A stretch of 64,000 nt of DNA. It comes from Chthoniobacteraceae bacterium (GTDB lineage: Bacteria; Verrucomicrobiota; Verrucomicrobiia; Chthoniobacterales; Chthoniobacteraceae). Numbering within the stretch: the first letter of the stretch is position 1; each line of letters starts with the position of its first letter. Under the pieces are notes generated by a model that was not told the DNA's origin, did no database searches, and saw only the letters and a list, made by a program, of their open reading frames with translations. Where the stretch lies: assembly GCA_947476045.1 (NCBI GenBank), contig CANJNZ010000004.1, forward strand, positions 1-64,000, read 5' to 3'. Positions 36,101 to 44,674 of this stretch are shown here, piece by piece. A program made the position numbers and the translations under genes.

Positions 36101-37465
36101 TTACATATGCGCGATGATGTTAGTGCCGAACTCAGAGCATTTGATCTCGGTGGCGCCTTCCATCTGGCGGGCGAAATCGTAGGTGACGCGCTTGCTGCCG
36201 ATGGCTCCGTTGAGGCCTTTGATGATCAAATCGGCGGCCTCGGTCCAGCCGAGGTAGCGGAACATCATTTCGCCGCTCAGGACGACGCTGCCGGGGTTGA
36301 CGAGGTCTTTGCCGGCATACTTCGGCGCGGTGCCGTGGGTGGCTTCGAAAATGGCGTGGCCGGTGACGTAGTTGATGTTGCCGCCGGGGGCGATGCCGAT
36401 GCCGCCGACTTGCGCAGCGAGGGCGTCGGAGAGGTAGTCGCCGTTGAGGTTGAGCGTGGCGATGACGTCGAAGTCGCCGGGGCGCGTGAGGATTTGCTGG
36501 AGCGTGATGTCGGCGATGGCGTCTTTGATGAGCACGCGGCCCGATGCGAGCGCGGCTTTTTGTTCGTCGTTCGCGGCGGCTTCGCCTTTTTCTTTCTTGG
36601 TCTTTTCCCATTGCATCCACGTATAAACTTTGTCGCCAAAAATGCGCTCGGCGGCGGCATAGCCCCAGTCGCGGAATGCGCCTTCGGTGAACTTCATGAT
36701 GTTCCCTTTATGAACGATGGTGACGCTCTTCTTTTTCTCCGCGATCGCGTATTGGATGGCGGCTTTGATGAGCCGGATGGTGCCGACTTGCGACACGGGC
36801 TTGATGCCGATGCCGACGGTGGGCGGGTAATTTTCCATCGTGTGCTCGGGCGCTGCGAGCTTCATGTAATCAACGACGGCCTGTGAACTGCCGAAGCGGA
36901 TTTTTTTGAAATCCTTCGGAAATTCCTTCGCGATAAAATCGAGCACTTTCTGCGCTTCCGGCGTGCCGCCAGCGTATTCGATTCCGGCGTAGATGTCCTC
37001 GGTGTTCTCGCGGAAAATGACCATGTCCACAGCCTCGGGGCGTTTCACGGGCGATGGAACGCCGGTGAAATATTGCACGGGGCGAAGGCACACATAGAGG
37101 TCGAGCATCTGGCGCAGCGCGACGTTGAGCGAGCGGATGCCTCCGCCGACAGGCGTGGTCAGCGGGCCTTTGATTCCGACCAAGAATTCCTTGAAGGCTT
37201 CGACCGTGTCGTCGGGCAGCCAGTTGTCGAATTTGTTCTTCGACGTCTCGCCGGCGAACACTTCCATCCACGCGATTTTCTTCGCGCCACCGTAGGCTTT
37301 TTCCACCGCCGCATCGAGCACGCGGACGCTCGAAGCCCAGATGTCCGGCCCGGTGCCGTCGCCGCGGATGAACGGGATGATCGGGTTGTTCGGAACGCTG
37401 AGCTTCCCTCCGCTGATGGTGATTTTTTTGCCGTCGGGCACTGTGCAGGTTGTGTATGTGGACAT
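36101..37465 (-). CDS. icd: Isocitrate dehydrogenase, NADP-dependent
   Basis: 454 residues. TCA-cycle enzyme converting isocitrate to 2-oxoglutarate. The substrate loop [13 protein letters not shown] carries the serine (S112) that is phosphorylated in the E. coli enzyme. [27 protein letters not shown] and [13 protein letters not shown] are conserved; the Lys-Tyr pair in PKYAG indicates NADP rather than NAD. It is divergent from folP; the 113 bp between the two starts must hold both promoters. No aceK regulator is visible nearby. Confidence 0.95.
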   Translation of the reverse strand: MSTYTTCTVPDGKKITISGGKLSVPNNPIIPFIRGDGTGPDIWASSVRVLDAAVEKAYGGAKKIAWMEVFAGETSKNKFDNWLPDDTVEAFKEFLVGIKGPLTTPVGGGIRSLNVALRQMLDLYVCLRPVQYFTGVPSPVKRPEAVDMVIFRENTEDIYAGIEYAGGTPEAQKVLDFIAKEFPKDFKKIRFGSSQAVVDYMKLAAPEHTMENYPPTVGIGIKPVSQVGTIRLIKAAIQYAIAEKKKSVTIVHKGNIMKFTEGAFRDWGYAAAERIFGDKVYTWMQWEKTKKEKGEAAANDEQKAALASGRVLIKDAIADITLQQILTRPGDFDVIATLNLNGDYLSDALAAQVGGIGIAPGGNINYVTGHAIFEATHGTAPKYAGKDLVNPGSVVLSGEMMFRYLGWTEAADLIIKGLNGAIGSKRVTYDFARQMEGATEIKCSEFGTNIIAHM

Positions 37466-37578
37466 CGTGGTTTTTTAGAAAATGGGGCGCGTCTGTAGCA
37501 CGACACCGGCGCGAGGTCTAGCAGCCTCTGAGCACGTCGCGCTTGCATCGGCGCGGCTCCGTGCGTCACACGGATTGG

Positions 37579-38415
37579 ATGCTCTGGCAAACACGCACAC
37601 AATCATTCGACCTCGCGCGGCACGGCGTGGTGATGGGCGTGCTGAATGTGACACCCGATTCGTTCAGCGACGGCGGGCGCTGGCTCGATGTGGATGCGGC
37701 GGTTGCGCACGGCGCGGAGATGTTTTCGCAGGGCGCGCAAATCGTGGACGTTGGAGGCGAGAGCACGCGACCGGGCGCGGAGCCGGTAGCGGAAAGCGAG
37801 GAGTTGCGGCGGGTTTTGCCGGTGATCGAGCGACTGGCGGCGCTCGGCTTGGTCGTTTCGATAGACACCATGAAAGCGAACGTCGCCCGTGAGGCGTGCG
37901 CAGCGGGAGCTTCGGTAATCAACGACGTGAGCGGGCTACGTGACGAGGCGATGTTATTAGCAGTCAAAGAGACCGGGGCTGGCGCGGTCATCATGCACAT
38001 GAAAGGAGAACCGCTCACGATGCAGACCGCGCCGCGCTACGAAAATGTAACGCGCGAAGTGCAGGATTCCTTTTGCACCGCGATGGAGCGTTGCCTACGT
38101 TGCGGCGTGCCCGCGCAAAACCTCATCTTTGATCCCGGCATCGGGTTTGGAAAGACGGTGGACCACAACCTCGAGTTGCTCCGCCGCCTGCCGGAATTGC
38201 GCGTCGGCGAACGGCCGCTGCTCATCGGCGTGTCGCGCAAAAGTTTCATCGCAAAAGTTCTCGGCTCCAATGCAACCGCGCCCGAAGACCGCTTGTGGCC
38301 AACGGTCGCGCTCACGAGCTACTGCCGCGAGCGCGGGGCGCGAGTCTTTCGTGTGCATGATGTGAAACCCAACGTGGAGGCGCTTCGGATGACCGAGGCG
38401 ATTATCGCCGGATGA
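37579..38415 (+). CDS. folP: Dihydropteroate synthase
   Basis: 278 residues from ATG 37579; an in-frame TTG at 37543 would add 12 residues without conserved features. Folate pathway enzyme joining pABA and the pterin diphosphate. Motifs: GVLNVTPDSFSDGG, GGESTRPGAEPV, DTMKANVA, INDVSGL, FDPGIGFGKT, LLIGVSRKSFIAKVLG and a C-terminal RVHDV. Its TGA overlaps the ATG of cdaA (ATGATG at 38412), so it leads the operon folP-cdaA-mini-cdaR-glmM, an order also familiar from several Gram-negative groups. Confidence 0.95.
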   Translation: MLWQTRTQSFDLARHGVVMGVLNVTPDSFSDGGRWLDVDAAVAHGAEMFSQGAQIVDVGGESTRPGAEPVAESEELRRVLPVIERLAALGLVVSIDTMKANVAREACAAGASVINDVSGLRDEAMLLAVKETGAGAVIMHMKGEPLTMQTAPRYENVTREVQDSFCTAMERCLRCGVPAQNLIFDPGIGFGKTVDHNLELLRRLPELRVGERPLLIGVSRKSFIAKVLGSNATAPEDRLWPTVALTSYCRERGARVFRVHDVKPNVEALRMTEAIIAG

Positions 38416-39296
38416 TGCTCGCCACGTTCCAGCAATTTGCCGCCGACAATTGGAAGGGTGCCCTCGAAATCCTCATTCTCTCCATTTGTATCTACTACGG
38501 ATACCTCGGCCTTCGCGGGACGCGCGGATTGCGCGTGCTCACCGGCCTTACACTACTCGTGCTTGGTCTGGCGTTTCTCTCGCAACTATTCGGGCTGGAT
38601 GTCATCTCGTGGTTGCTTCGCTCCCTCTCGGCCATCGTGCTGCTCGCACTTGTCGTGATTTTCCAGCCGGAGTTGCGCCGCCTGCTCGCACAAATCGGCA
38701 GCCACCGCCTATTCGGCACGCAGATTCAGCAGCGCGAAACCGTCGAGTTGCTCGCTGAAACCATCTTCGATCTTTCGAACCGCCGGCTCGGCGCGCTCAT
38801 CGCGATTGAGCGCGGCACGGACATCCAGTCGCACATCGAGAGCGGTGTGGAGGTGGATTGCAAATTTTCGCCAGAACTGGTCGTCACCATCTTTCATCCC
38901 AAAACCCCATTGCACGACGGCGGCCTCATCGTGCGTGGCGATCGCATCGCCAGTGCGGCGTGCATTTTTCCAGTCAGCCAGCGGCAGGATTTGGATCGCA
39001 ACCTCGGCCTTCGCCATCGCGCAGCCATTGGATTGAGCGAGGAAAGCGACACCATCGTCCTCATCGTCAGTGAGGAAACCGGAGTCGTCTCGCTCGCACA
39101 TCGAGGACGTCTGGAGCGCGATTTCACGCCGGAGAGCTTGCGCAAGCGACTCGGCGAGCTACTTCTCAGCACCGACGATGAAGAAACTATTCACCAACAA
39201 CCCGGCGGCGAAAATCGTCTCACTCCTGCTGGCGACACTGCTGTGGGCAGTGATTCGAAAAAGCCAGCTCAACGAACCGACGACATCGCAGCCTAA
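38412..39296 (+). CDS. cdaA: Diadenylate cyclase (c-di-AMP synthase, CdaA/DisA_N type)
   Basis: 294 residues. Three N-terminal helices (ALEILILSICIYYGYLG; VLTGLTLLVLGLAFLSQLFGL; LSAIVLLALVVIF) anchor it in the membrane. The cyclase domain spans ~100-240, with the usual DGA motif read here as DGG (D169-G171 in PLHDGGLIVRGDRI) and the RHR motif intact at 201-203 (GLRHRAAIGLSEESD). It makes c-di-AMP from two ATP. The last ~45 residues after RKRLGELLL are a polar tail not seen in normal CdaA; they exist because the reading frame runs through the overlapping mini-cdaR gene. Confidence 0.93.
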   Translation: MMLATFQQFAADNWKGALEILILSICIYYGYLGLRGTRGLRVLTGLTLLVLGLAFLSQLFGLDVISWLLRSLSAIVLLALVVIFQPELRRLLAQIGSHRLFGTQIQQRETVELLAETIFDLSNRRLGALIAIERGTDIQSHIESGVEVDCKFSPELVVTIFHPKTPLHDGGLIVRGDRIASAACIFPVSQRQDLDRNLGLRHRAAIGLSEESDTIVLIVSEETGVVSLAHRGRLERDFTPESLRKRLGELLLSTDDEETIHQQPGGENRLTPAGDTAVGSDSKKPAQRTDDIAA

Positions 39297-39345
39297 GCCC
39301 GGGCCCGCTAGTGTAGAATTCGGTGCTTCCGTGCATGGAAAGTAA
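39178..39345 (+). CDS. Truncated CdaR/YbbR-like membrane anchor, overlapping cdaA
   Basis: A 55-codon frame, MKKLFTNNPAAKIVSLLLATLL then WAVIRKSQLNEPTT..., lying in a different frame from cdaA and overlapping its last 119 bases; it overlaps glmM by 11. The start MKKLFTNNxxxKIVSLLLATLLW is just what the N-terminus of CdaR (YbbR) looks like, and CdaR sits exactly here, between cdaA and glmM, in other bacteria. All YbbR domains are missing: after the helix there are only ~25 residues. It may be a degraded gene or a minimal partner of CdaA. I rate its translation as likely because of position and sequence. Confidence 0.6.
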   Translation: MKKLFTNNPAAKIVSLLLATLLWAVIRKSQLNEPTTSQPKPGPASVEFGASVHGK

Positions 39346-40711
39346 CCGCAAAATCTTCGGCACCGACGGCGTCCGCGGAGTTGCTAATCTCGAGCCTGTC
39401 ACCGCCGAGACCGCCCTCAAACTTGGCCGTGCCGCCGCACACGTCTTTACACAATTTGGCACCCGCCGCTCGGATCGCCGCCCGATCATCGTCATTGGTA
39501 AAGACACCCGCCTCTCCGGCTACATGCTCGAAAACGCACTCGCAGCCGGCGTCATGTCCCTCGGCGTGGACGTCTTTCTTCTCGGTCCGCTGCCCACCCC
39601 CGGCGTCGCGTATCTCACGCGCACATTGCGCGCCGATGCGGGCATCGTCCTCAGCGCCTCGCACAATCCGTATGAGGACAACGGCATCAAATTCTTCCGC
39701 CACGACGGCTACAAACTCGACGACGAAATCGAACGGCGCATCGAGGGCCTCGTCTTCAGCGGCGAAATCGAAAACATCCGCCCCACCGCCGGCAAAATCG
39801 GCAAAGCAAAAAGGATAGACGACGCCCTCGGTCGCTACGTCGAACACGCAAAATCCAGCTTTCCCAAAGGACTCACGCTCGAAGGAATCAACATCGCCCT
39901 CGATACCGCCAACGGCGCCGCCTACAAAAGCAGCCCCTGGATACTCCACGAACTCGGCGCCAACGTCACCACCTTCCACAACCAGCCCGACGGGCGAAAC
40001 ATCAACGCCGGCTGCGGCAGCACGCACCCCGAAGAAATCTCCCGCCTCACCCGCGAAACCGGCGCACACATCGGCATCAGCCACGACGGCGACGCCGACA
40101 GACTCCAACTCTGCGACGAAAAAGGCGACATCGTGGACGGTGACGAAATCCTCGCCATCACCGCCTGCGACCACATCCGCCGCGGCACCCTGGCGAAAAA
40201 CACCCTCGTCGCCACCGTCATGAGCAACTTCGGTCTCGACGACACCCTGCGCGAACACCATGGCCGCGTCCTCCGCACCAAAGTCGGCGACCGCTACGTC
40301 ATCGAAGCCATGCTCGCCCAGGACTTGAACATCGGCGGCGAACAAAGCGGCCACCTCATCTACCGCGACCACAGCACCACCGGCGACGGCATCGTCGCCG
40401 CCCTCCAAATCCTCCGCATCATCGCCGAAACCGGCAAACCCTTGAGCGAACTCAAGCGCGTCTTGAAAAAATACCCCCAAGCCCAGCGCAACCTCCGCGT
40501 CCGCGAAAAGCGCCCCATCGAGACCATGCCCGACATCCTCGCCCTCATCCAGCAGACCGAGGAAAGCCTGAAAGGCGCAGGCCGCGTCCTCCTCCGCTAC
40601 AGCGGCACCGAGCCAAAAATCCGCCTCCTCATCGAAGGCCGCGACTCCGCCGCGATAGAAAAAGCCGCTGACACCATCGCCGGGACCCTCGCCGCGCAGA
40701 TCGGCGAGTGA
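39335..40711 (+). CDS. glmM: Phosphoglucosamine mutase
   Basis: 458 residues from ATG 39335; an in-frame GTG at 39323 would add four residues. It converts glucosamine-6-phosphate to glucosamine-1-phosphate for peptidoglycan and LPS. Phosphoserine loop LSASHNPYEDNG (S109), metal-binding SHDGDADRLQ, sugar-binding GGEQSGHLI and phosphate-binding RYSGTEPKIRLLIEG are all present. Codon use differs from its neighbours: C-ending codons and long runs of ACC/GCC/CGC are striking, so the third base is very C-rich. Last gene of the folP-cdaA-cdaR-glmM operon; a repeat element begins at its stop codon. Confidence 0.96.
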   Translation: MESNRKIFGTDGVRGVANLEPVTAETALKLGRAAAHVFTQFGTRRSDRRPIIVIGKDTRLSGYMLENALAAGVMSLGVDVFLLGPLPTPGVAYLTRTLRADAGIVLSASHNPYEDNGIKFFRHDGYKLDDEIERRIEGLVFSGEIENIRPTAGKIGKAKRIDDALGRYVEHAKSSFPKGLTLEGINIALDTANGAAYKSSPWILHELGANVTTFHNQPDGRNINAGCGSTHPEEISRLTRETGAHIGISHDGDADRLQLCDEKGDIVDGDEILAITACDHIRRGTLAKNTLVATVMSNFGLDDTLREHHGRVLRTKVGDRYVIEAMLAQDLNIGGEQSGHLIYRDHSTTGDGIVAALQILRIIAETGKPLSELKRVLKKYPQAQRNLRVREKRPIETMPDILALIQQTEESLKGAGRVLLRYSGTEPKIRLLIEGRDSAAIEKAADTIAGTLAAQIGE

Positions 40712-40826
40712 GTGGCGAGAGTCGAAAGACGGGCGGCGTGTCGTCCCCACGGGCGGGAGCAAGTATGTAAGCGCGGCTTTCAAAATGATGAAGGTGGTAA
40801 ACACATTCACCATCCGAGCCACGGGA
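40708..40826 (+). repeat. Intergenic repeat element, copy 1
   Basis: About 119 bp starting at the glmM stop. Its ~75-bp core (40750-40824) matches the reverse complement of 41217-41375 at roughly 85% by eye, including GGCTTTCAAAATGATGAAGG and CACCATCCGAGCCACGGG. The outer part has GTGGCGAGAGTCGA words that also appear, inverted, at both ends of the other copy. See finding on the inverted pair. 40827-40956 shows no gene. Confidence 0.8.
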
Positions 40827-40956
40827 CGATTCTTCTCCTGCCGCTAGCCACTTTCTCCAGCGCAGAACATGAATGTAATATCATTTGCCAAGCGGCAAAA
40901 TGTTCCCCAAACCTACGTGACCTTCACCCGCTTTCCCAAGCACTCACCTTCCATAT

Positions 40957-41202
40957 ATGTCATTCAAAGACGCAGTCCTCACCTGCCCTGTGTGCGATCG
41001 GCGCTTCCCGTCGGAGAAAGTCCGCTGGAGTTTCCTCCGCTATATCGGCTACCGCTACGCCAAATGCCCATGTTGCCCGTCGCGGTTCCGTGCCACGTCG
41101 GACGTGTTGGTGGAGGCGCCACCGCCATTCCTGTTGTTCATCTGGGCGATCATTATCGTGATAATCATAGGTGCTATCGCGCTGCTTTTTTGGGTGCGGT
41201 AG
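40957..41202 (+). CDS. Small zinc-ribbon membrane protein
   Basis: 81 residues. The N-terminal part has two Cys pairs, CPVCDRRF (C10, C13) and CPCCPSRF (C38, C40, C41), that can form a zinc ribbon. The C-terminal part is one strong helix ([23 protein letters not shown]) ending in a single Arg. No known name. It is enclosed by two inverted copies of a ~120-160 bp repeat (40708-40826 and 41217-41375), which raises the possibility that the gene moves or was captured with them. Direction is the same as hppA downstream. Confidence 0.7.
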   Translation: MSFKDAVLTCPVCDRRFPSEKVRWSFLRYIGYRYAKCPCCPSRFRATSDVLVEAPPPFLLFIWAIIIVIIIGAIALLFWVR

Positions 41203-41216
41203 ACGCGGAGAGCAAA

Positions 41217-41375
41217 GTGGCGGGTGTCGAGAGGCGAGTGGCGTGTCTGCCCGTGGCTCGGATGGTGAGTATGTTTGCCACCTTCATGATTTTGAAAGCC
41301 ACGCTAACAGACTTGCTCCCACCCGTCGGGACGACACGACACCCGCCTCTCGCCACTCGACACTCTGCTCCCGCC
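41217..41375 (-). repeat. Intergenic repeat element, copy 2 (inverted)
   Basis: Inverted relative to copy 1. It has its own terminal inverted repeats: the left end has GGCGGGTGTCGAGAGGCGAG and the right end has CCGCCTCTCGCCACTCGACA, so the ends can pair. The central ~75 bp is the conserved core. 41376-41456 leads into hppA and shows no other feature. Confidence 0.8.
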
Positions 41376-41456
41376 ATTTCCCGCAACTGCGCGCTTGCCA
41401 GATGGAATGGGATAACTACCTTCGCGCGCCCTTCAACCTACAACTTACATTTTGAC

Positions 41457-43577
41457 ATGGCTTTGACGCTCGCATCCCTCATTGAAAATGGCATCCCGCT
41501 TTCCCTCGCCTGTGGCGCGGTGGGTCTGGTATTTGCACTCTGGCTGATTAAATCGCTGCTCTCGATTTCTTCCGGAACGGAGAAGATGCAATTCATCGCG
41601 AATGCCATCGAGCAAGGCGCGAAGGCGTATCTTGGCAGGCAGCTCGTCTCCATTTCCGGCATCGGCGTGCTTATCGCGGCGGTGTTGTTTTGGAAGAAGG
41701 ACGCGCCGACGGCCATCGGCTTTGTTGTCGGGGCTGTGTGCTCGCTGGCGGCGGGTTTCATCGGCATGCGCATCGCTGTGAAGGCGAATGTGCGGACTGC
41801 GGAAGGCGCGCGGACGAGTGCGAAGAAGGCGTTGCAGGCTGCGTTCAGCGGCGGCGCGGTGACGGGGCTGCTGGTGGTGGCGCTTGCGTTGCTCTCGACG
41901 GGTGGTTTTTACCTCGCGGTGGCTCAGTGCCAGCCAGACAAGGCTGTGGGCAGTCTCATCGGGCTTGCGCTGGGTGCTTCGCTGATTTCAGTTTTTGCGC
42001 GACTGGGTGGCGGCATTTATACAAAGGCTGCCGATGTGGGCGCGGATCTCGTGGGCAAGGTGGAGCAGGGTCTCGATGAAGATGATCCACGCAACCCGGC
42101 GACGATTGCGGATAACGTGGGCGACAATGTGGGCGATTGCGCAGGCATGGCGGCGGATGTTTTCGAGACGTATGCTGTTTCGCTCATCGGTGCAGTCCTC
42201 GTGGGCGCGCTGACGGCTGCGACGGGCGCGACGACGGCTGCGGTGGCGTATCCGTTTGTCCTCGGCGGCGCGGCGATCATCGCCAGCATCATCGGCGTGA
42301 TTTTTGTGAACATGACGAAGCTCAAGCCGGCGGCGGCGCTGATGGGCGGCGTGCTGGTGAGCAGTATTTTATCGGCGGCGGCGTTTTACCCGATCACGAC
42401 TACGATGTTCCCCGCAGGTCTCGCGATGAAGGAAGGCGCAGCGCTGACTACCAACGGGATTTTTCTGGCCAGCATCGTGGGGCTTTTGATGACGGGCGTG
42501 GCGGTGATGATTACCAATTACTACACATCCACCGAATACGGCCCGGTGCGGAAAATCGCGAAGGCGTCGGAAACTGGTCACGCGACGAACATCATCGCTG
42601 GCCTCGCAATCGGGCAGCAGGCGACGGCTCCGATGGTGCTGTGCATCGGCGCGGCGATTTGGGGCAGCTTTGAATTTGCCGGGCTTTACGGAATCGCAGT
42701 CGCCGTGATGGCGATGCTCTCGATGGCGGGAATCATCATCAGCCTCGATGCGTTCGGCCCAATCACCGACAACGCTGGCGGCATCGCCGTGATGAGCGGT
42801 CTGCCACCCGAAGTGCGCAAGACGACGGACGAGCTGGATGCGGTCGGCAACACGATGAAAGCGGTGACGAAAGGCTACGCGATTGCGAGCGCCGGTCTCG
42901 CAGCGGTGGTTCTTTTCGGCAGCTACTTCGTGGATTTGCGCCACCATCTGGAAACCGGCCTCGCATCGGTGGCTCCCGCTGGTCTCGCAGCAGCCAAGGC
43001 GAAAATTGCGGATACTCTCGGCTTTTCGCTGAATGATCCGAAAGTGATGATCGGGCTCTTCATCGGCGGTCTGCTGCCCTATTTGTTCAGCGCATTCAGC
43101 ATGAGCGCAGTCGGTCGCGCAGCCGGTGCCGTCGTGACGGAAGTGCGGCGTCAACTGGGTCTCAAGCCCGGCATTTTGACAGGCACCGACACGCCGGACT
43201 ACAGCACATGCGTGGACATCGTGACCAAGGCCGCACTCAAGGAGATGATCATCCCGGCGCTGCTCCCGCTCGCCACCGTGATCGCCGTCGCCGCATTGCC
43301 GGACGGCGCGAAAATTCTCGGCGGCGTGCTCGTCGGCAGCATCGTGACGGGCCTTTTCATGGGCATCGCGATGACTTCAAGCGGCGGCGCTTGGGACAAC
43401 GCGAAGAAATACATCGAAGACGGTCACCACGGCGGCAAACACAGCGAGGCCCACAAAGCCGCTGTCACCGGCGACACTGTCGGCGATCCCTATAAGGACA
43501 CCAGCGGCCCGGCGATTAACCCGATGATCAAAGTGGTGAATATCGTGGCGATCCTGATCATCCCGATCTTTTTCTAG
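41457..43577 (+). CDS. hppA: Proton-translocating membrane pyrophosphatase
   Basis: 706 residues from ATG 41457. A longer in-frame reading to 40869 runs through the repeat and zinc-ribbon gene and is not credible. About 16 membrane helices. It hydrolyses pyrophosphate and pumps protons. The family signature [11 protein letters not shown] is followed by the acidic [29 protein letters not shown], and [22 protein letters not shown] is intact. The segment [13 protein letters not shown] has Lys at the position that separates K+-independent from K+-dependent enzymes, so this is probably the K+-independent H+ pump; knowledge-based inference. Confidence 0.96.
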   Translation: MALTLASLIENGIPLSLACGAVGLVFALWLIKSLLSISSGTEKMQFIANAIEQGAKAYLGRQLVSISGIGVLIAAVLFWKKDAPTAIGFVVGAVCSLAAGFIGMRIAVKANVRTAEGARTSAKKALQAAFSGGAVTGLLVVALALLSTGGFYLAVAQCQPDKAVGSLIGLALGASLISVFARLGGGIYTKAADVGADLVGKVEQGLDEDDPRNPATIADNVGDNVGDCAGMAADVFETYAVSLIGAVLVGALTAATGATTAAVAYPFVLGGAAIIASIIGVIFVNMTKLKPAAALMGGVLVSSILSAAAFYPITTTMFPAGLAMKEGAALTTNGIFLASIVGLLMTGVAVMITNYYTSTEYGPVRKIAKASETGHATNIIAGLAIGQQATAPMVLCIGAAIWGSFEFAGLYGIAVAVMAMLSMAGIIISLDAFGPITDNAGGIAVMSGLPPEVRKTTDELDAVGNTMKAVTKGYAIASAGLAAVVLFGSYFVDLRHHLETGLASVAPAGLAAAKAKIADTLGFSLNDPKVMIGLFIGGLLPYLFSAFSMSAVGRAAGAVVTEVRRQLGLKPGILTGTDTPDYSTCVDIVTKAALKEMIIPALLPLATVIAVAALPDGAKILGGVLVGSIVTGLFMGIAMTSSGGAWDNAKKYIEDGHHGGKHSEAHKAAVTGDTVGDPYKDTSGPAINPMIKVVNIVAILIIPIFF

Positions 43578-43582
43578 GCAGA

Positions 43583-44617
43583 ATGCTCAGGAATACTGTT
43601 TCTCCCACGGCGCTCGCCGCCCTGCTTCTGGCTGCGTGCGGTGCTTCCTGCATAGTTGCAGGCCCGCTGGAAATCGGGCAGCAAAAACGCTCATGGCTGC
43701 CGGATGATCCGTCGGGTGACATTACTCTCGGTGTGCGGATGAGCGACAGCCTGAGCGGCATTATTTTTGACAGCATGACGGGGATTTGGGCCTCGCAGGA
43801 TCGTGACTCCTTTCTCTTCCTCGACGGGCGTTACCACTACGAGGACAATGGTCAGTTCATCAACAGCACCGGCCTTGGTTTTCGCCAGCTCGTGCCCGGG
43901 CGCGACGTCATTCTCGGCGCCAATATTTACCGCGATTCGATCCAGAGCGAATACAACAACGACTTTGTTCAATGTGGCTTCGGCGTCGAGATGCTCACCC
44001 GCTGGGTGGACGCACGTTTCAACTACTACCTGCCAGAAAGCGACCGCTACGAAATCGGCCGCAGCAGCGCGCATAGTTCGCGCACGGAGTCCGGCGGCGA
44101 TGCTGTAGTGCGCAGCGAGCGGCGTGTGGATTTTAAAAATTTCGAGACGAGCCTCGAAGGCTATAACGCGGAGTTGGGAGTGCTCATTCCGGGACTCGAT
44201 AAATTCGCTGAAGTCCACGCCTATGCCGGCTACTACCATTACAACAATCCCTTTGGTCGCGATTTCGACGGCTTCAAGGCCCGCATCGAAGCCCGTGTGC
44301 TGCGCGGTGTGACCACTGGTGTGGAATACTGGGACAACGCGGCGCTCATGGGCGGCCATTGGACGGCGAGCATTTCGGTGAGCGTGCCGTTCTCGACTTA
44401 CAATTTGCTCACGGGGAAGAATCCATTCGAGGGTGCCGGTGAATACATGAAGCCTCTACCTCGCCCGTTCTCCTCGCGCATGAGCGATATGGTGGAGCGC
44501 TCGCATCGGATCCAGACGGTCACTTCCGGTAACGTTGTGAGCTGCGGCTCCACTTCGCGAAAAACCGGCCCACTCGCAACTTCGAGTAAAAAAGGCGCGA
44601 ATATTTCCGCCGAGTAG
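43583..44617 (+). CDS. Outer-membrane inverse-autotransporter beta-domain protein
   Basis: 344 residues with signal peptide MLRNTVSPTALAALLLAACG. Residues ~45-300 show the alternating beta pattern and aromatic girdle of the intimin/invasin-type 12-stranded barrel: ITLGVRMSDSLSGIIFDSM, FLFLDGRYHYEDNGQFINSTGLGFRQL, ILGANIYRDS, DARFNYYLPESDRYEI, EGYNAELGVLIPG and AYAGYYHYNNPFGRDF. Unlike intimin there is no Ig passenger; after the barrel only ~45 Ser/Arg-rich residues remain. It begins 5 bp after the hppA stop, so they may share a transcript. Function unknown; such lone barrels occur in Chlamydiae and Verrucomicrobiota. Confidence 0.78.
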   Translation: MLRNTVSPTALAALLLAACGASCIVAGPLEIGQQKRSWLPDDPSGDITLGVRMSDSLSGIIFDSMTGIWASQDRDSFLFLDGRYHYEDNGQFINSTGLGFRQLVPGRDVILGANIYRDSIQSEYNNDFVQCGFGVEMLTRWVDARFNYYLPESDRYEIGRSSAHSSRTESGGDAVVRSERRVDFKNFETSLEGYNAELGVLIPGLDKFAEVHAYAGYYHYNNPFGRDFDGFKARIEARVLRGVTTGVEYWDNAALMGGHWTASISVSVPFSTYNLLTGKNPFEGAGEYMKPLPRPFSSRMSDMVERSHRIQTVTSGNVVSCGSTSRKTGPLATSSKKGANISAE

Positions 44618-44674
44618 CTCGGGTGCGAAATTTCAGACTGGAAGTTTTCCACGGGTCAGGGATGCACTAGCGGC

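Noticed and set aside
39308-40822. 504-codon open frame on the minus strand opposite glmM
   Set aside because: It is antisense to a clear glmM gene; its low-complexity Ala/Val/Asp/Gly product and lack of motifs reflect the C-rich third positions of glmM.
40869-41456. Long N-terminal extension of hppA
   Set aside because: It reads through the repeat and the zinc-ribbon gene; a good ATG at 41457 gives the family N-terminus.
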